A DNA stretch of 64,000 bases from Bradyrhizobium sp. cir1. Its GTDB lineage: Bacteria; Pseudomonadota; Alphaproteobacteria; Rhizobiales; Xanthobacteraceae. The position numbers and the translations under genes were made by a program. Positions within the stretch are counted from its first letter, which is position 1; each line of letters opens with the position of its first letter. The notes under the pieces were generated by a model, which did no database searches, was not told where the DNA came from, and saw nothing but the letters and a program-made list of their open reading frames with translations. The stretch is taken from NCBI RefSeq assembly GCF_014198245.1, contig NZ_JACIHE010000008.1:62001-126000 (forward strand), written 5' to 3'. Below, one piece after another: positions 39,284 to 47,538 of the stretch.

Positions 39284-39863
39284 ACATGAAAATATGCAGC
39301 GCCACGTATTGCAGCAGCATGATCGCCTTGGCGTCGATGATGCGGCCGTCGGCGATCATCGCCAGGGCCTCGTCGATGCCGAGCTCCAGCACCTCGATAT
39401 CCTCGCCCTCGTGCTCGAGGCCGCCGCCGTCGCTCACCCGCATTTCCGGCTCGTATTCGGCGACGAAGAAATGCAGCTTCTCCGTCACCGCGCCGGGGCT
39501 CATGAAGGCCTCGAACACCTTGTGGACGTGATGCAGGCGATAGCCGGTCTCCTCCTCCGCTTCGGCGCGGATGCGCACCTCGGGAGACGCATCGTCCAGC
39601 ACGCCGGCGGCGGCCTCGATCCGGAGGTCGTCGTAGCCGCGGATGAACGCGGGCAGGCGGAACTGGCGCACCAGGATCACGGTGCGCCGGGCAAGGTTGT
39701 AAGGCAGTACGGCGGCGGCGTTGTCGCGCTCATAGGTCTCGCGGTGCTGCGTCTGCCACGCGCCATTGGCGCGGCGGTACTCGAACGTGGTGGTCTTCAG
39801 GGGCGTCCAATTGTCCGAGAGCACGCGGACGTCCTTGATGCGGACGCGGTCGGAAATGGTCAT
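39282..39863 (-). CDS. nudK: NudK-like Nudix hydrolase (GDP-mannose pyrophosphatase type)
   Basis: A 193-residue Nudix enzyme with the NudK/ADP-ribose pyrophosphatase layout. The Nudix box is AGVLDDASPEVRIRAEAEEE then TGY, matching the E. coli NudK form with a DDxSPE insertion. VILVRQFRLPAFIRG and FMSPGAVTEKLHFFVAEY flank it. Activity on GDP-mannose or ADP-ribose is likely but not fixed by sequence. It is followed on the same strand after a short gap by the convergent repeat. Confidence 0.87.
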   Translation of the reverse strand: MTISDRVRIKDVRVLSDNWTPLKTTTFEYRRANGAWQTQHRETYERDNAAAVLPYNLARRTVILVRQFRLPAFIRGYDDLRIEAAAGVLDDASPEVRIRAEAEEETGYRLHHVHKVFEAFMSPGAVTEKLHFFVAEYEPEMRVSDGGGLEHEGEDIEVLELGIDEALAMIADGRIIDAKAIMLLQYVALHIFM

Positions 39864-39879
39864 GGCTGTTTTCCGGGAG

Positions 39880-40332
39880 CTAGGGAGTCGAAGCGCGGCC
39901 GTCGAGCCACTTCTGGAACATCACCGAGGTCGATAGCTCGAAGCCCAGCGAGTCATAAAACGCATTGGCCTGCGCGTTCTCGCGGCGGACCAGCAGCTGG
40001 AGCTTTGCGATGCCGGCGCTCCGCAGCCAGTCCTCGGCCGCGGCCATGATGACGCGGCCGTAACCGCGCTTCCGGCTGTCAGGATCGACAGCGACGTAAT
40101 AGACCCAGCCGCGATGGCCGTCATGGCCGACCATGACGGACGCGACGATCGCGCCATTGTCGCGGCCGATCAGCACCGTCGAATTCTCCCGCCGCCGCGC
40201 CAGCGCGATGTCGGCATGCGGATCGTTCCAGGGCCGCGTCAGGCCGCAGCGCTGCCACAGCGCGACAACGGGCTCAACATCGGCATCCCCGATCGCGTCG
40301 ATCGTGAGAGCAGGGGAGATGGATACGCTCAC
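39880..40332 (-). CDS. GNAT acetyltransferase (YpeA-like)
   Basis: A 150-residue GNAT N-acetyltransferase. The acetyl-CoA loop is in YVAVDPDSRKRGYGRVIMAAAEDWL, followed by KLQLLVRRENAQANAFYDSLGFE. TIDAIGDADVEPVVALWQRCGLTRPWNDP at the N-terminus (split as VVALWQRCGLTRPWNDP) matches the YpeA type. Substrate unknown. It overlaps the next upstream gene by four bases (ATGA), so it is coupled to the FAD-linked oxidase. Confidence 0.87.
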   Translation of the reverse strand: MSVSISPALTIDAIGDADVEPVVALWQRCGLTRPWNDPHADIALARRRENSTVLIGRDNGAIVASVMVGHDGHRGWVYYVAVDPDSRKRGYGRVIMAAAEDWLRSAGIAKLQLLVRRENAQANAFYDSLGFELSTSVMFQKWLDGRASTP

Positions 40333-41768
40333 AGCACCTTCCCGGGATTCATGATGCCGAGCGGATCGAGCATCGCCTTGATCTGTCGCATCAGCTCGAT
40401 CGCGGTCTTGTCCTTCACCTCGGGCAGTTCGTCGCGCTTGAGCACGCCGATGCCGTGCTCGGCCGAGATCGAGCCGCCCATGCGCAGCACGATCTCGAAC
40501 ACCACGGCGTTCATCTCGTGCCAGCGCGCCAGGTAGTCGGCCGTATTGGCGCCTATCGGCTGGCTGACATTGTAGTGCAGATTGCCGTCGCCGAGATGGC
40601 CGAACGGCACCGGCCGCGCGCCCGGGATCAGCTTCACCACCGCGGCGTTGGCTTCCTCGATAAAGGCGGGCACGGCGGCGACGGGCACGGAGATGTCGTG
40701 CTTGATCGAGCCGCCCTCCGGCTTCTGCGCCGCCGACATTTCCTCGCGCAGCTTCCAGAAATTGTTGCGCTGGGCGAGGCTGGCCGCGATCACGGCGTCG
40801 TCGACGATCTCCTCCATGGCGCGGGTCAGGATCGTCTCCAGCGGCGTGCGGGCGTCGTCGCTGGCCGTGGATAATTCCATCAGCACGTACCAGGGATGCT
40901 TCTCGCTAAGCGGATCGCGCACGTCGATGCCGTGGCGCACCGAGAAATCGACCGCCATCTCCGACAGCAATTCAAAGCTCGTCAGCGCATTGGCGGCTTC
41001 GCCCTGCGCGATCGTCAGCAGCTTCAAGGCCGCTTCGGGCGACTTCAGCCCGACGAAGGCAGTCTCGACCGCCCGCGGCTTCGGAAACAGTTTGAGTGTC
41101 GCTGCCGTGATGATGCCGAGCGTGCCTTCCGCGCCGATGAAGAGGTTGTGCAGATTGTAGCCGGTGTTGTCCTTCTTCAGCTTGGACAGCACGTTGAGCA
41201 CGCGCCCGTCGGCGAGCACGACCTCGAGCCCCAGCGCCATCTCGCGCGCGACGCCATAGGCGAGCGCGGCGGTGCCGCCGGCATTGGTGGAGAGATTGCC
41301 GCCGATGGTGCAGCTGCCTTCGGCGCCCAGCGACAGCGGAAACAGCCGGTCCACGTCTGAGGCCTTCTGCTGCGCGATCTGCAGCACCACGCCAGCCTCG
41401 CAGGTCATGGTGTTGGAGGCGGTGTCGACCTCGCGGATCTTGTCGAGCCGCCGCAGCGACACCACCACCTCGCCATTGTGCGGCGTCTGCCCGCCGACGA
41501 GGCCGGTGTTGCCGCCCTGCGGCACCAGCGCGATTCTGTGCTCCGAGGCGAGCTTGCAGATCGCCGCGACTTCCGCGGTCGAGCCCGGGCGCAGCACCAG
41601 CGGCGAGCGGCCGTGGAACAGGTTGCGCTCCTCGGTGACGTAGGCCTCGATGTCGGCGGCATCGGTGATCGCGTGGCGTTCGCCGACGATCTTGCGGAAT
41701 TGTTCGATCAGCTCGGGCGCAAGCGGAGGCGTGGCAGATTTGTTGATGTTCATCTCGTCTTCTTTCAT
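40329..41768 (-). CDS. FAD-linked 2-hydroxyacid dehydrogenase (GlcD/D2HGDH-like)
   Basis: A 479-residue flavoprotein of the GlcD/D-2-hydroxyglutarate dehydrogenase family. The PCMH FAD domain includes LVPQGGNTGLVGGQTP and LGAEGSCTIGGNLSTNAGG. The C-terminal domain has the metal-binding PVPFGHLGDGNLHYNVSQP and SAEHGIGVLKRDELP, then MKxALDPxxIMNPGK-like KAMLDPLGIMNPGKVL. It oxidises a D-2-hydroxyacid; the exact one is unknown. A second ATG at 41753 is equally plausible. Confidence 0.88.
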   Translation of the reverse strand: MKEDEMNINKSATPPLAPELIEQFRKIVGERHAITDAADIEAYVTEERNLFHGRSPLVLRPGSTAEVAAICKLASEHRIALVPQGGNTGLVGGQTPHNGEVVVSLRRLDKIREVDTASNTMTCEAGVVLQIAQQKASDVDRLFPLSLGAEGSCTIGGNLSTNAGGTAALAYGVAREMALGLEVVLADGRVLNVLSKLKKDNTGYNLHNLFIGAEGTLGIITAATLKLFPKPRAVETAFVGLKSPEAALKLLTIAQGEAANALTSFELLSEMAVDFSVRHGIDVRDPLSEKHPWYVLMELSTASDDARTPLETILTRAMEEIVDDAVIAASLAQRNNFWKLREEMSAAQKPEGGSIKHDISVPVAAVPAFIEEANAAVVKLIPGARPVPFGHLGDGNLHYNVSQPIGANTADYLARWHEMNAVVFEIVLRMGGSISAEHGIGVLKRDELPEVKDKTAIELMRQIKAMLDPLGIMNPGKVL

Positions 41769-41782
41769 TCCGCTTCTTATCT

Positions 41783-41840
41783 TTTGCGCATGATCTTATC
41801 GGAAAACCGCTTCACACTTTTCCGGATCATGCGCTAGCGC
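41783..41840. repeat. GCGCATGATCTTA repeat, overlapping the Sua5 stop
   Basis: TGCGCATGATCTTATCGGA with TCCGGATCATGCGCTAGCGC. Second copy of the family at 27,635. The TAG stop of the Sua5 gene is inside GCGCTAGCGC. Confidence 0.8.
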
Positions 41841-42841
41841 GCCACGGCCGCCCGGCGCAGCCGGTCATTGATTGCCTCGCCCAGATCCACTTCGGGAATC
41901 GGCATTACCGCGATCGCCCGCGGCCCTCTCGCATCCAGGCTACGAAGATAGCCGAACAGATTGGCGGCCGCTTCATCGAGATCACCGGCGGGCGACAAAT
42001 TCATGACGGCCGACGCAGCGTCAAGGCCGGGCAGGCGCTCGGGGCCGAACGCTAGCAGCGCTTCGCCCGGCACCACGTCGCGCGCGTTGAGCCGCACATT
42101 GGCGCGCGGCGCGTAGTGCGAGGCCAGCATGCCCGGCGCCAGCGGCTGGCCGTCGTCGCTGCCAGCCTCCACGGGCGGCCGCGTCAGGGGAGCACCGAGC
42201 ACCGCCTCGATTCGCTCGCGCGACAGCCCGCCGGGGCGAAGCAGCATCGGCGTCTCGAAGCAGCCGACGATCGTCGATTCGACGCCGACGTCGACCGGAC
42301 CACCATCGACGATCAAATCGATCCGCCCCGCAAGATCGCTCTCGACATGGGCCGCCAGCGTCGGCGAGACATGGCCGGAGATGTTGGCGGACGGCGCCAC
42401 CACCGCCCCGCCAAAGGCGCGCAGGATCGCCTGCGCCACCGGGTGGGCAGGAATGCGGATCGCGACGGTGTCGAGGCCCGCGGTGGCGAGCTCCGCCACC
42501 GGGCAGTCGTCCGTCTTCGGCACCACCAGGGTCAGCGGCCCCGGCCAGAACGCCTCCGCAAGCTTCAAGGCGCGCGCGTCGAACCGGCCGATCCGGCGTG
42601 CAGCGGCGATGTCCGCGACATGCGCGATCAGCGGATTGAAGGCGGGCCGCCCCTTGGCGCTGTAGATATGGGCGACAGCCGTGGCATTGGCGGCGTCCGC
42701 GCCGAGCCCGTAGACCGTCTCGGTCGGAAACGCGACCAGCCCGCCGGCCGCGAGCGTCCGGGCGGCGGCCTCGGCGGCGGCCTCGCCAGCCGGTAAAATC
42801 AGCGTTTCAAGACCCGTTTTCACAGGGACAAAATTCCTCAT
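41834..42841 (-). CDS. L-threonylcarbamoyladenylate synthase (Sua5 type)
   Basis: A 335-residue YrdC/Sua5 enzyme that makes threonylcarbamoyl-AMP for the t6A37 modification of ANN-decoding tRNAs. The YrdC domain has LVAFPTETVYGLGADA, KGRPAFNPLIAHV and VGVESTIVGC. The C-terminal Sua5 domain, from about 220, follows the linker APGMLASHYAPRANVRL. ATG 42841 is used; the open frame continues upstream but would run into the tRNA gene. Confidence 0.92.
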   Translation of the reverse strand: MRNFVPVKTGLETLILPAGEAAAEAAARTLAAGGLVAFPTETVYGLGADAANATAVAHIYSAKGRPAFNPLIAHVADIAAARRIGRFDARALKLAEAFWPGPLTLVVPKTDDCPVAELATAGLDTVAIRIPAHPVAQAILRAFGGAVVAPSANISGHVSPTLAAHVESDLAGRIDLIVDGGPVDVGVESTIVGCFETPMLLRPGGLSRERIEAVLGAPLTRPPVEAGSDDGQPLAPGMLASHYAPRANVRLNARDVVPGEALLAFGPERLPGLDAASAVMNLSPAGDLDEAAANLFGYLRSLDARGPRAIAVMPIPEVDLGEAINDRLRRAAVAR

Positions 42842-42891
42842 CTCGGCCGCTTGCAGTGCGCCAAACCCGACGCTATAAGCCGCCTTCTTGT

Positions 42892-42968
42892 CGGAGTGTG
42901 GCTCAGCCCGGTAGAGCACTGCGTTCGGGACGCAGGGGTCGCAGGTTCGAATCCTGCCACTCCGACCA
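42892..42968 (+). tRNA. tRNA-Pro (CGG anticodon)
   Basis: A 77-base tRNA. Acceptor stem CGGAGTG pairs with CACTCCG, followed by A and a genomically encoded CCA (42966-42968). The anticodon stem CTGCG/CGCAG encloses TTCGGGA, giving anticodon CGG. The T arm is GCAGG-TTCGAATC-CTGC. It marks the left end of an integrated element; the intact 3' end suggests that the integrase target lies within or next to it. Confidence 0.96.
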
Positions 42969-43011
42969 TAATTTCAAGCACTTATAGGTTCGGGCACCGT
43001 TTTGCGCAATG

Positions 43012-43036
43012 AAAGGCGCAATGAATTGCGCCTTTT
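43012..43036. terminator. Hairpin terminator downstream of tRNA-Pro
   Basis: A perfect 11-bp stem AAAGGCGCAAT/ATTGCGCCTTT with a two-base GA centre, then TG. It lies 44 bases after the tRNA and could end tRNA transcription, or be an arm-type recombinase site at the island edge. Confidence 0.6.
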
Positions 43037-43145
43037 GTCTCGATGTACTTCTCGTGAATTGCGTGTTTCGGACATTTGAGCACCCGATAAGTTGTGTCAT
43101 CCAGTCGGGGCTCCGGCACAACGGTGCCCGTCCGGGAGGCAGACA

Positions 43146-43952
43146 TTGGCGGAAGAATTTCAGCGCTTCGTTATTTTGAACCGGTTGGCGAGTATCTCGA
43201 TTTCCAGAGCCCCTGTTGCATTTAAGCCACCAACGGTGGCTGGCGTCGAGCTGTTCAACGTGCTGCAGGAGCGGAACGAGGCAGGATCCGCCATCGAGTT
43301 CTTTGGCGCCGGCGACACCGAGAAGGATGACGAGGAGACAGAAGACGAGAGGATAGCTCGCTGCGTCGGCCACAACTTCATCTGGTTGCGTCAGATCAAG
43401 ATCGCGACCAGCGGCGCGCATAGGTACGCCAAGCTGCTGTTGGAATTTGTCGACCAGAGCAAAAAGAGCTTCTCTGTCGTCGACACCAGCAGCTTGAAGG
43501 GCCGCAACATCTCTGGTGGGAAGAACGAGCGTGGAGGGGTGTCTTGCCACGTCGTTGTGCGGCTCCCCATCAAGCAGCATGACGATGGCGACTATCGGTG
43601 CGCGATCGAGGTCGCGCACACCATCAATCGCGGAATGATCGAGACCTTTTTGTGCAGGCAGCTTCGTCGTTGGGCCCATAACGACGAGCTGACTTACGAG
43701 GTTCATCTGCCCGATCGCAAAGGCAAAGCAAGCATCAAGGTGTACAAGTACAGCCCACGCCTCGAGCTTCTTGCTGACGTTGGCAGATCGCTTTCCTTTG
43801 CGACAGCCGGTGGTCGAGAGCTGGCCCATATGACTTCTGACCTATCGGCAGGTCAATGGCGGAACGGCAGTAACTGGCAAGATCCACCAGGCTCTCGCGG
43901 GAGCGACGGATCTGGTAATGTGCCAAAAGGAACTCATGTCCTTGGAGCATGA
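43146..43952 (+). CDS. Uncharacterised island protein, probably frameshifted near its 3' end
   Basis: A protein of about 268 residues starting at TTG 43146 after GGGAGG (seven bases), reading MAEEFQRFVILNRLASISIS. It has an acidic patch (GDTEKDDEETEDERI), SVVDTSSLKGRNISGGKNERGG and IEVAHTINRGMIETFLCRQLRRW. After about 43,835 the frame becomes Gly/Ser-rich (NGSNWQDPPGSRGSDGSGN). The +1 frame from 43,834 reads a much more protein-like YRQVNGGTAVTGKIHQALAG and continues to a stop at 44,046. A frameshift near 43,834-43,876 is likely. The middle region recalls DUF4747-like proteins of phage-defence loci, only weakly. Function unknown. Confidence 0.55.
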   Translation: MAEEFQRFVILNRLASISISRAPVAFKPPTVAGVELFNVLQERNEAGSAIEFFGAGDTEKDDEETEDERIARCVGHNFIWLRQIKIATSGAHRYAKLLLEFVDQSKKSFSVVDTSSLKGRNISGGKNERGGVSCHVVVRLPIKQHDDGDYRCAIEVAHTINRGMIETFLCRQLRRWAHNDELTYEVHLPDRKGKASIKVYKYSPRLELLADVGRSLSFATAGGRELAHMTSDLSAGQWRNGSNWQDPPGSRGSDGSGNVPKGTHVLGA

Positions 43953-44046
43953 GCCGCGAGAGTGGTATTCTGAAATTGACGATGAAATCGCCGACCAAAT
44001 GGCCACATTCCTTGACAAGGATCAGCTATGGCAGCGCGGCAAATAA
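43936..44046 (+). CDS. Small acidic ORF, or the displaced C-terminus of the preceding gene
   Basis: A 36-residue frame, MSLEHEPREWYSEIDDEIAD to DQLWQRGK, after AAAGGA four bases upstream of the ATG. It can be a separate acidic peptide or, more likely, the true C-terminal end of the gene starting at 43,146 in the shifted frame. It overlaps the membrane-protein start by 19 bases, as expected for coupled genes. Confidence 0.4.
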   Translation: MSLEHEPREWYSEIDDEIADQMATFLDKDQLWQRGK

Positions 44047-44630
44047 AGATACTGGAAGTGGACCACGGCGGGCATCAGTCCCGCCTGCGTCTGCCCGCGC
44101 CTTTGCGCTACCTCCAGATTCGTCACCCCGAAAAGCGGACGGATGACCTGATAATCCCGATTGTGGTCGGCGTTGTCGGCTGGGCCATCTATCTCGCGAT
44201 CGATCCGCGGCCGGCACTGTTCGGCGACAATGGATTGTTGCGCTTCACTCGCGATCTTCTGGTGATGGCGGTGCCGTTTATGATCGGCGCGCTAGCTGCT
44301 GTTTCGATGGGGGCGCCTGGACCGAACCTCGATCGGCGCCCGATCGGTGCAGAGCTTTGGCTCGACAACGATCCGCTGACGATGCGTCAGTTCCTGTGCT
44401 TCTTGCTCGGCTATCTGAGCTTCCTCGGTCTCGTCGTCTTGATCAGCGTTGTGGCCGCCGGGCTACTGCGCGACGCTGTGCTTGCTTGGACGGCGGCCGT
44501 CCCTCATGTGCAGTTCGCCCTGCGTGCTGCGGGTTCTCTCGCGCTAGCTCTTTCGATGTCGTTCCTGTCGGTTACGGTTCTTTGGTCGCTCTACTTCCTG
44601 ACTGACGTGGCTAACCGGAAGGGTGGTTGA
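44028..44630 (+). CDS. Four-helix membrane protein of unknown function
   Basis: A 200-residue protein. The N-terminal 38 residues are basic and cytoplasmic (QIKILEVDHGGHQSRLRLPA). Four membrane segments follow: LIIPIVVGVVGWAIYLAI (about 41-58), LLVMAVPFMIGALAAVSMG (about 78-96), FLLGYLSFLGLVVLISVVAA (about 124-143) and LALALSMSFLSVTVLWSLYF (about 171-190). It is coupled to the gene before it and to the next one (ATGATGG-type overlap). The layout of a soluble protein plus a small membrane protein is like a defence effector pair, but this is only inference. Confidence 0.7.
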   Translation: MAARQIKILEVDHGGHQSRLRLPAPLRYLQIRHPEKRTDDLIIPIVVGVVGWAIYLAIDPRPALFGDNGLLRFTRDLLVMAVPFMIGALAAVSMGAPGPNLDRRPIGAELWLDNDPLTMRQFLCFLLGYLSFLGLVVLISVVAAGLLRDAVLAWTAAVPHVQFALRAAGSLALALSMSFLSVTVLWSLYFLTDVANRKGG

Positions 44631-44800
44631 TGGCGGTCGAAGATCATCCGCTCTGGTCACGGTGGAAAAGTTGCCTTGAAAAACTCATCGAGGCTAAGGA
44701 AGCGCTGAAGCGGGCAAGAGGCACGCCAGCCGAGCAAGCCGCTGTCGAGCGCTATAATGCGGCGTTAGCAGATTACAATGAGATCTCAAACGAGATCTAA
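44630..44800 (+). CDS. Small helical protein (56 aa) coupled to the membrane protein
   Basis: A 56-residue charged protein, MAVEDHPLWSRWKSCLEKL then an alternating Glu/Lys/Ala helix (EAKEALKRARG, EQAAVERYNAAL). Its ATG overlaps the stop of the membrane protein by one base (TGATG), so it is translated by coupling. Looks like a coiled-coil or bundle accessory. No family recognised. Confidence 0.6.
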   Translation: MAVEDHPLWSRWKSCLEKLIEAKEALKRARGTPAEQAAVERYNAALADYNEISNEI

Positions 44801-44903
44801 CCTGCTACCGCCTTGCACTAAACGGCCTCCGCGCGCCCCCCGTTCCGTGGGACGCGATCAGCGAGTGGTGTTTTCGCCCGCCACCACACAGTGCGCGTCG
44901 ATT

Positions 44904-46157
44904 TCACCGCCGCCCACCAAACGCCTCCGCCGCCTCTTCCTGGAAGTCCGGGTGGTGATGCCCGTAGCCGTTCTCGAGCTGCTCCAGCGTCATCCCAAGC
45001 CAGCCGGCGGCCTGCCAGCGGTCGGTGCCCTGCTGCATCAGCCAGGTCGCGGCCGTGTGGCGCAGCGAGTGACGCACGACGTCCTCACCGAGCCCGGCAT
45101 CCTCGAGAATGCCTTCCCAGGCTGAACGGATCTTCCCGGCGAGCGGACGCCCGTCGTTCATGCGCGTAACGACGAAGCGGATCTCTTCGCCTGTCTTCAT
45201 GATGCCGGCGGCACGCAGCTCGGCTGATCGGTGTGCATCGATCTTGCGCCAGCGCACCAGGTGCGGCCGCAGCCGGTTTGCGATCTTCGCGGGAGGTCGG
45301 CGCTTCTTGGTCTTGCGCTCCTCGGTGCCGCGGCCCTGATAGATCATCGCGTCCAGGTTCATCCACGGATGCGTCGTAGTCGCCAGCCATTGCGTCCGGC
45401 GGATCGTCTCCTCGCGCCTGGCCGAGTAGAGGCCGACTAGGATGAAGCGCGCGGCCGGCCGGCGGCGATTGATAATCCAGCGCTCGCGGCGGACCAGTCG
45501 GCCGTTCGTACGCTTCCATGTCTTCTTCTCTCCATCCCAGAGATAGCCGAGCGCGGCCCCGAGCAGCCGCGCGGCTTCGTTACGCGTGAGCCAGCGCTGC
45601 CGGCCCTCGGTCTTGAACGGCAACGTCACCTTGGGCACGAAGCTCAGCGTATGCTCGGCGTGATAGGCATTGATCGCGGCGCGGAGATCTTCCAGGCGCC
45701 GGCGCGCGGTCTGGTCGGACACCATGCACTCGCGCGGCGCAACGCCAGCGGTCTTGTTGTTGTCGCTAGGTGCGCCTGTCGACCAGTCGACGAAGTCGCG
45801 ACAGAGCTGCGCCTTGAGCGCGCTCACGGTCTTGTCACCGAAGAAATTGTTGAGGTCGAGCAGCCGGATCAGCAGAAGGTCATGCTGCGCCCAGGCGCGA
45901 TCGTCGCTCTTGTCCTTCGGCCTCTTAGAAATCTCATAGGCAGTCAGCACGTCGGCAATGGCGAGGACGCTGGGGTCGGTCGCGCCGACGGTCGTTGTGT
46001 GCTTCCCGCCGATGTAGGCTTCGAGCGCCTTCGCAGCGCCGTCAATGTCGTCGCGGCCGCAACCTGTGCGGATTTGCCGGCCACGATCGAGGATGATCCA
46101 GGTTTCATCGCCCTCTCTGAACCAGAGGCGTGGGGGCTTGGCTTTGCGGCCCGGCAT
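44904..46157 (-). CDS. Tyrosine recombinase/integrase
   Basis: A 417-residue phage-type site-specific recombinase that integrates and excises the island. The catalytic residues are visible: Arg in VGLYSARREETIR, the HxLR box VRHSLRHTAATWLMQQG, and the nucleophilic Tyr about residue 398 in LENGYGHHHPDF. The N-terminal part has a SAM-like core-binding domain (LLIRLLDLNNFFGDKTVSAL). It points toward the tRNA. Its 5' end overlaps the excisionase-like gene by 214 bases in another frame. Its natural target is likely the nearby tRNA-Pro. Confidence 0.93.
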   Translation of the reverse strand: MPGRKAKPPRLWFREGDETWIILDRGRQIRTGCGRDDIDGAAKALEAYIGGKHTTTVGATDPSVLAIADVLTAYEISKRPKDKSDDRAWAQHDLLLIRLLDLNNFFGDKTVSALKAQLCRDFVDWSTGAPSDNNKTAGVAPRECMVSDQTARRRLEDLRAAINAYHAEHTLSFVPKVTLPFKTEGRQRWLTRNEAARLLGAALGYLWDGEKKTWKRTNGRLVRRERWIINRRRPAARFILVGLYSARREETIRRTQWLATTTHPWMNLDAMIYQGRGTEERKTKKRRPPAKIANRLRPHLVRWRKIDAHRSAELRAAGIMKTGEEIRFVVTRMNDGRPLAGKIRSAWEGILEDAGLGEDVVRHSLRHTAATWLMQQGTDRWQAAGWLGMTLEQLENGYGHHHPDFQEEAAEAFGGRR

Positions 46158-46393
46158 GATGGCTTGACCAATTTGCGGATGGCGCGAGGTGTGGTCAAAT
46201 CCTTACCTGCCACTTTGGCAATTTCAAGAGTCCCGGCGGCCGCGGCTCTGCGTAGTGAAGATAAAGTCAAAGGGCCGGTCGGAAAGAATACGATAGCAGC
46301 CTCGACGAGGGTCATCACTTCATCCTCGTTCCATTGAGCGGGATCGGGGCGTGCTTTCGCGCGGGCGGACTTGTCGATTCTACGCTTCGGCAT
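45944..46393 (-). CDS. Excisionase-like DNA-binding protein, overlapping the integrase
   Basis: A protein of about 149 residues. The helix-turn-helix-like part is MTLVEAAIVFFPTGPLTLSS then LRRAAAAGTLEIAKVAGKDL, TTPRAIRKL, the usual layout of rhizobial prophage/ICE excisionases (EAAxxFxPxGPLTxxSL...TTPxAI). The C-terminal tail (SSSIVAGKSAQVAAATTLTA) also fits that family, so the 214-base overlap with the integrase start is probably genuine. The ATG 46393 is my choice; a longer N-terminus up to 46519 is open but lacks a clear ribosome site. Confidence 0.72.
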   Translation of the reverse strand: MPKRRIDKSARAKARPDPAQWNEDEVMTLVEAAIVFFPTGPLTLSSLRRAAAAGTLEIAKVAGKDLTTPRAIRKLVKPSCRAAKPSPHASGSERAMKPGSSSIVAGKSAQVAAATTLTALRRRSKPTSAGSTQRPSARPTPASSPLPTC

Positions 46394-46635
46394 GGGGAAT
46401 GGGCACTTGCGAATAGGGAAGGCCTTTGGACTGGCCGCGACGTCCAGCGTACGTGAAATCTGTTTTTCGAGAAGCGCCATATCCTGGTCGATGAGACAAT
46501 CGGCGGCATTCGGATACAAATCGGACGTTGGATGAAGATAAAGACTCTAAATTGGGCGAGAAAATCTTCTAGGTTATTCTAGGGCTCCTTCGTTGCGGGG
46601 GCATCTCTGATTACTATGTGTCGTGTGTGCTGTTG

Positions 46636-47538
46636 TCAGGAACGACGAACCAGATTCTTGATCCATGCCATTGCCGTCTCGATGGCCCATTCCGTTTGGT
46701 GCGACGTCAAGGCGGGCGGCGGTTGGCTGCCCGCGCCATGACCGTGTGGATTGCGCACATGGATGAAGAACGCCTTGAGCATGTCGCCCTCCCACGGAGC
46801 GATGAACCGTCAGTTCTGTTGGCTGACGAGATTGTCGATATAGTTGGCGGCGCCGCGCTCGCGGCCGGTCGACGAGCCTTTGTCGTCAGATATGATCTTA
46901 ATTGTGCTTTCGAGCGCCTTGGCCGCGTGGAAAGCTGCATCTTTGCGCTGGTCGTCGGCGTGCTCGATTGCTTCCTTTAACTCTTGATCGACATTCGCCC
47001 ATTTCGCGTCGTGCAGTACCGCCCAGCAGGGTTCCGCAGTGCGCGTTTCTGTGAGCTCGTCTCGCGCGGATTGCAGTAGCCCGTTGTGATAGTGCAGCTC
47101 CATGCGGGCATGGCGGAGGCGGCTATTCAACTCGTCAACGGCGCGTGCGACAACGCGCAACGCCTCGGGCACGGTCGAATTGATTTCGCGAGCGCGCTCC
47201 TCTGCCGAACGAAACAGCAATTCGATCAAGCTGAGACGCGTCTTCAAGAATGTGTCGGCGGTCCCGTGACGATCCTTCCAGAGATCATAGGTCTCGGTCA
47301 GGAATTCCCCACAGACCGCGTCCCAGGATTGCGCGTCGTAGAGACGCCCGCGGCCGGTCTCCCGCGCGAGCGCATCGTGCACGCGCCTGAAGAAGTCCCC
47401 GTCCAGGTGTAGCGGCTTCACAAGGTCGTCGAAGATGATGTGAGCAGCTTGAACGAAAAGCTGGTGGATCGCAGGGGTAGGGCGGTCAGCCCAATAGATT
47501 TGCTGCGGATAACGGTGAAGGAACAGGTCATATATCAT
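46636..47538 (-). pseudogene. AbiJ-like abortive-infection protein with an in-frame TGA
   Basis: An intact N-terminal frame of 242 residues (MIYDLFLHRYPQQIYWADRP) ends at TGA 46810, but the same frame continues at once with RFIAPWEGDMLKAFFIHVRN and PHGHGAGSQPPPALTSHQTE to WAIETAMAWIKNLVRRS (stop at 46636). The tail carries the conserved VRNPHGHGxG...WAIETAMAWIK block of abortive-infection C-terminal domains (AbiJ-like). So a full-length 300-codon gene seems to be cut by one nonsense codon. It may be inactive, read through, or restarted at ATG 46782, which has GGAGGG upstream. Confidence 0.75.

Noticed and set aside
42903..43829. Long minus-strand frame ending WQDSNLRPLRPERSALPG
   Set aside because: It is antisense to the tRNA-Pro and to the better supported plus-strand gene; the tail is the well-known false translation of a tRNA.
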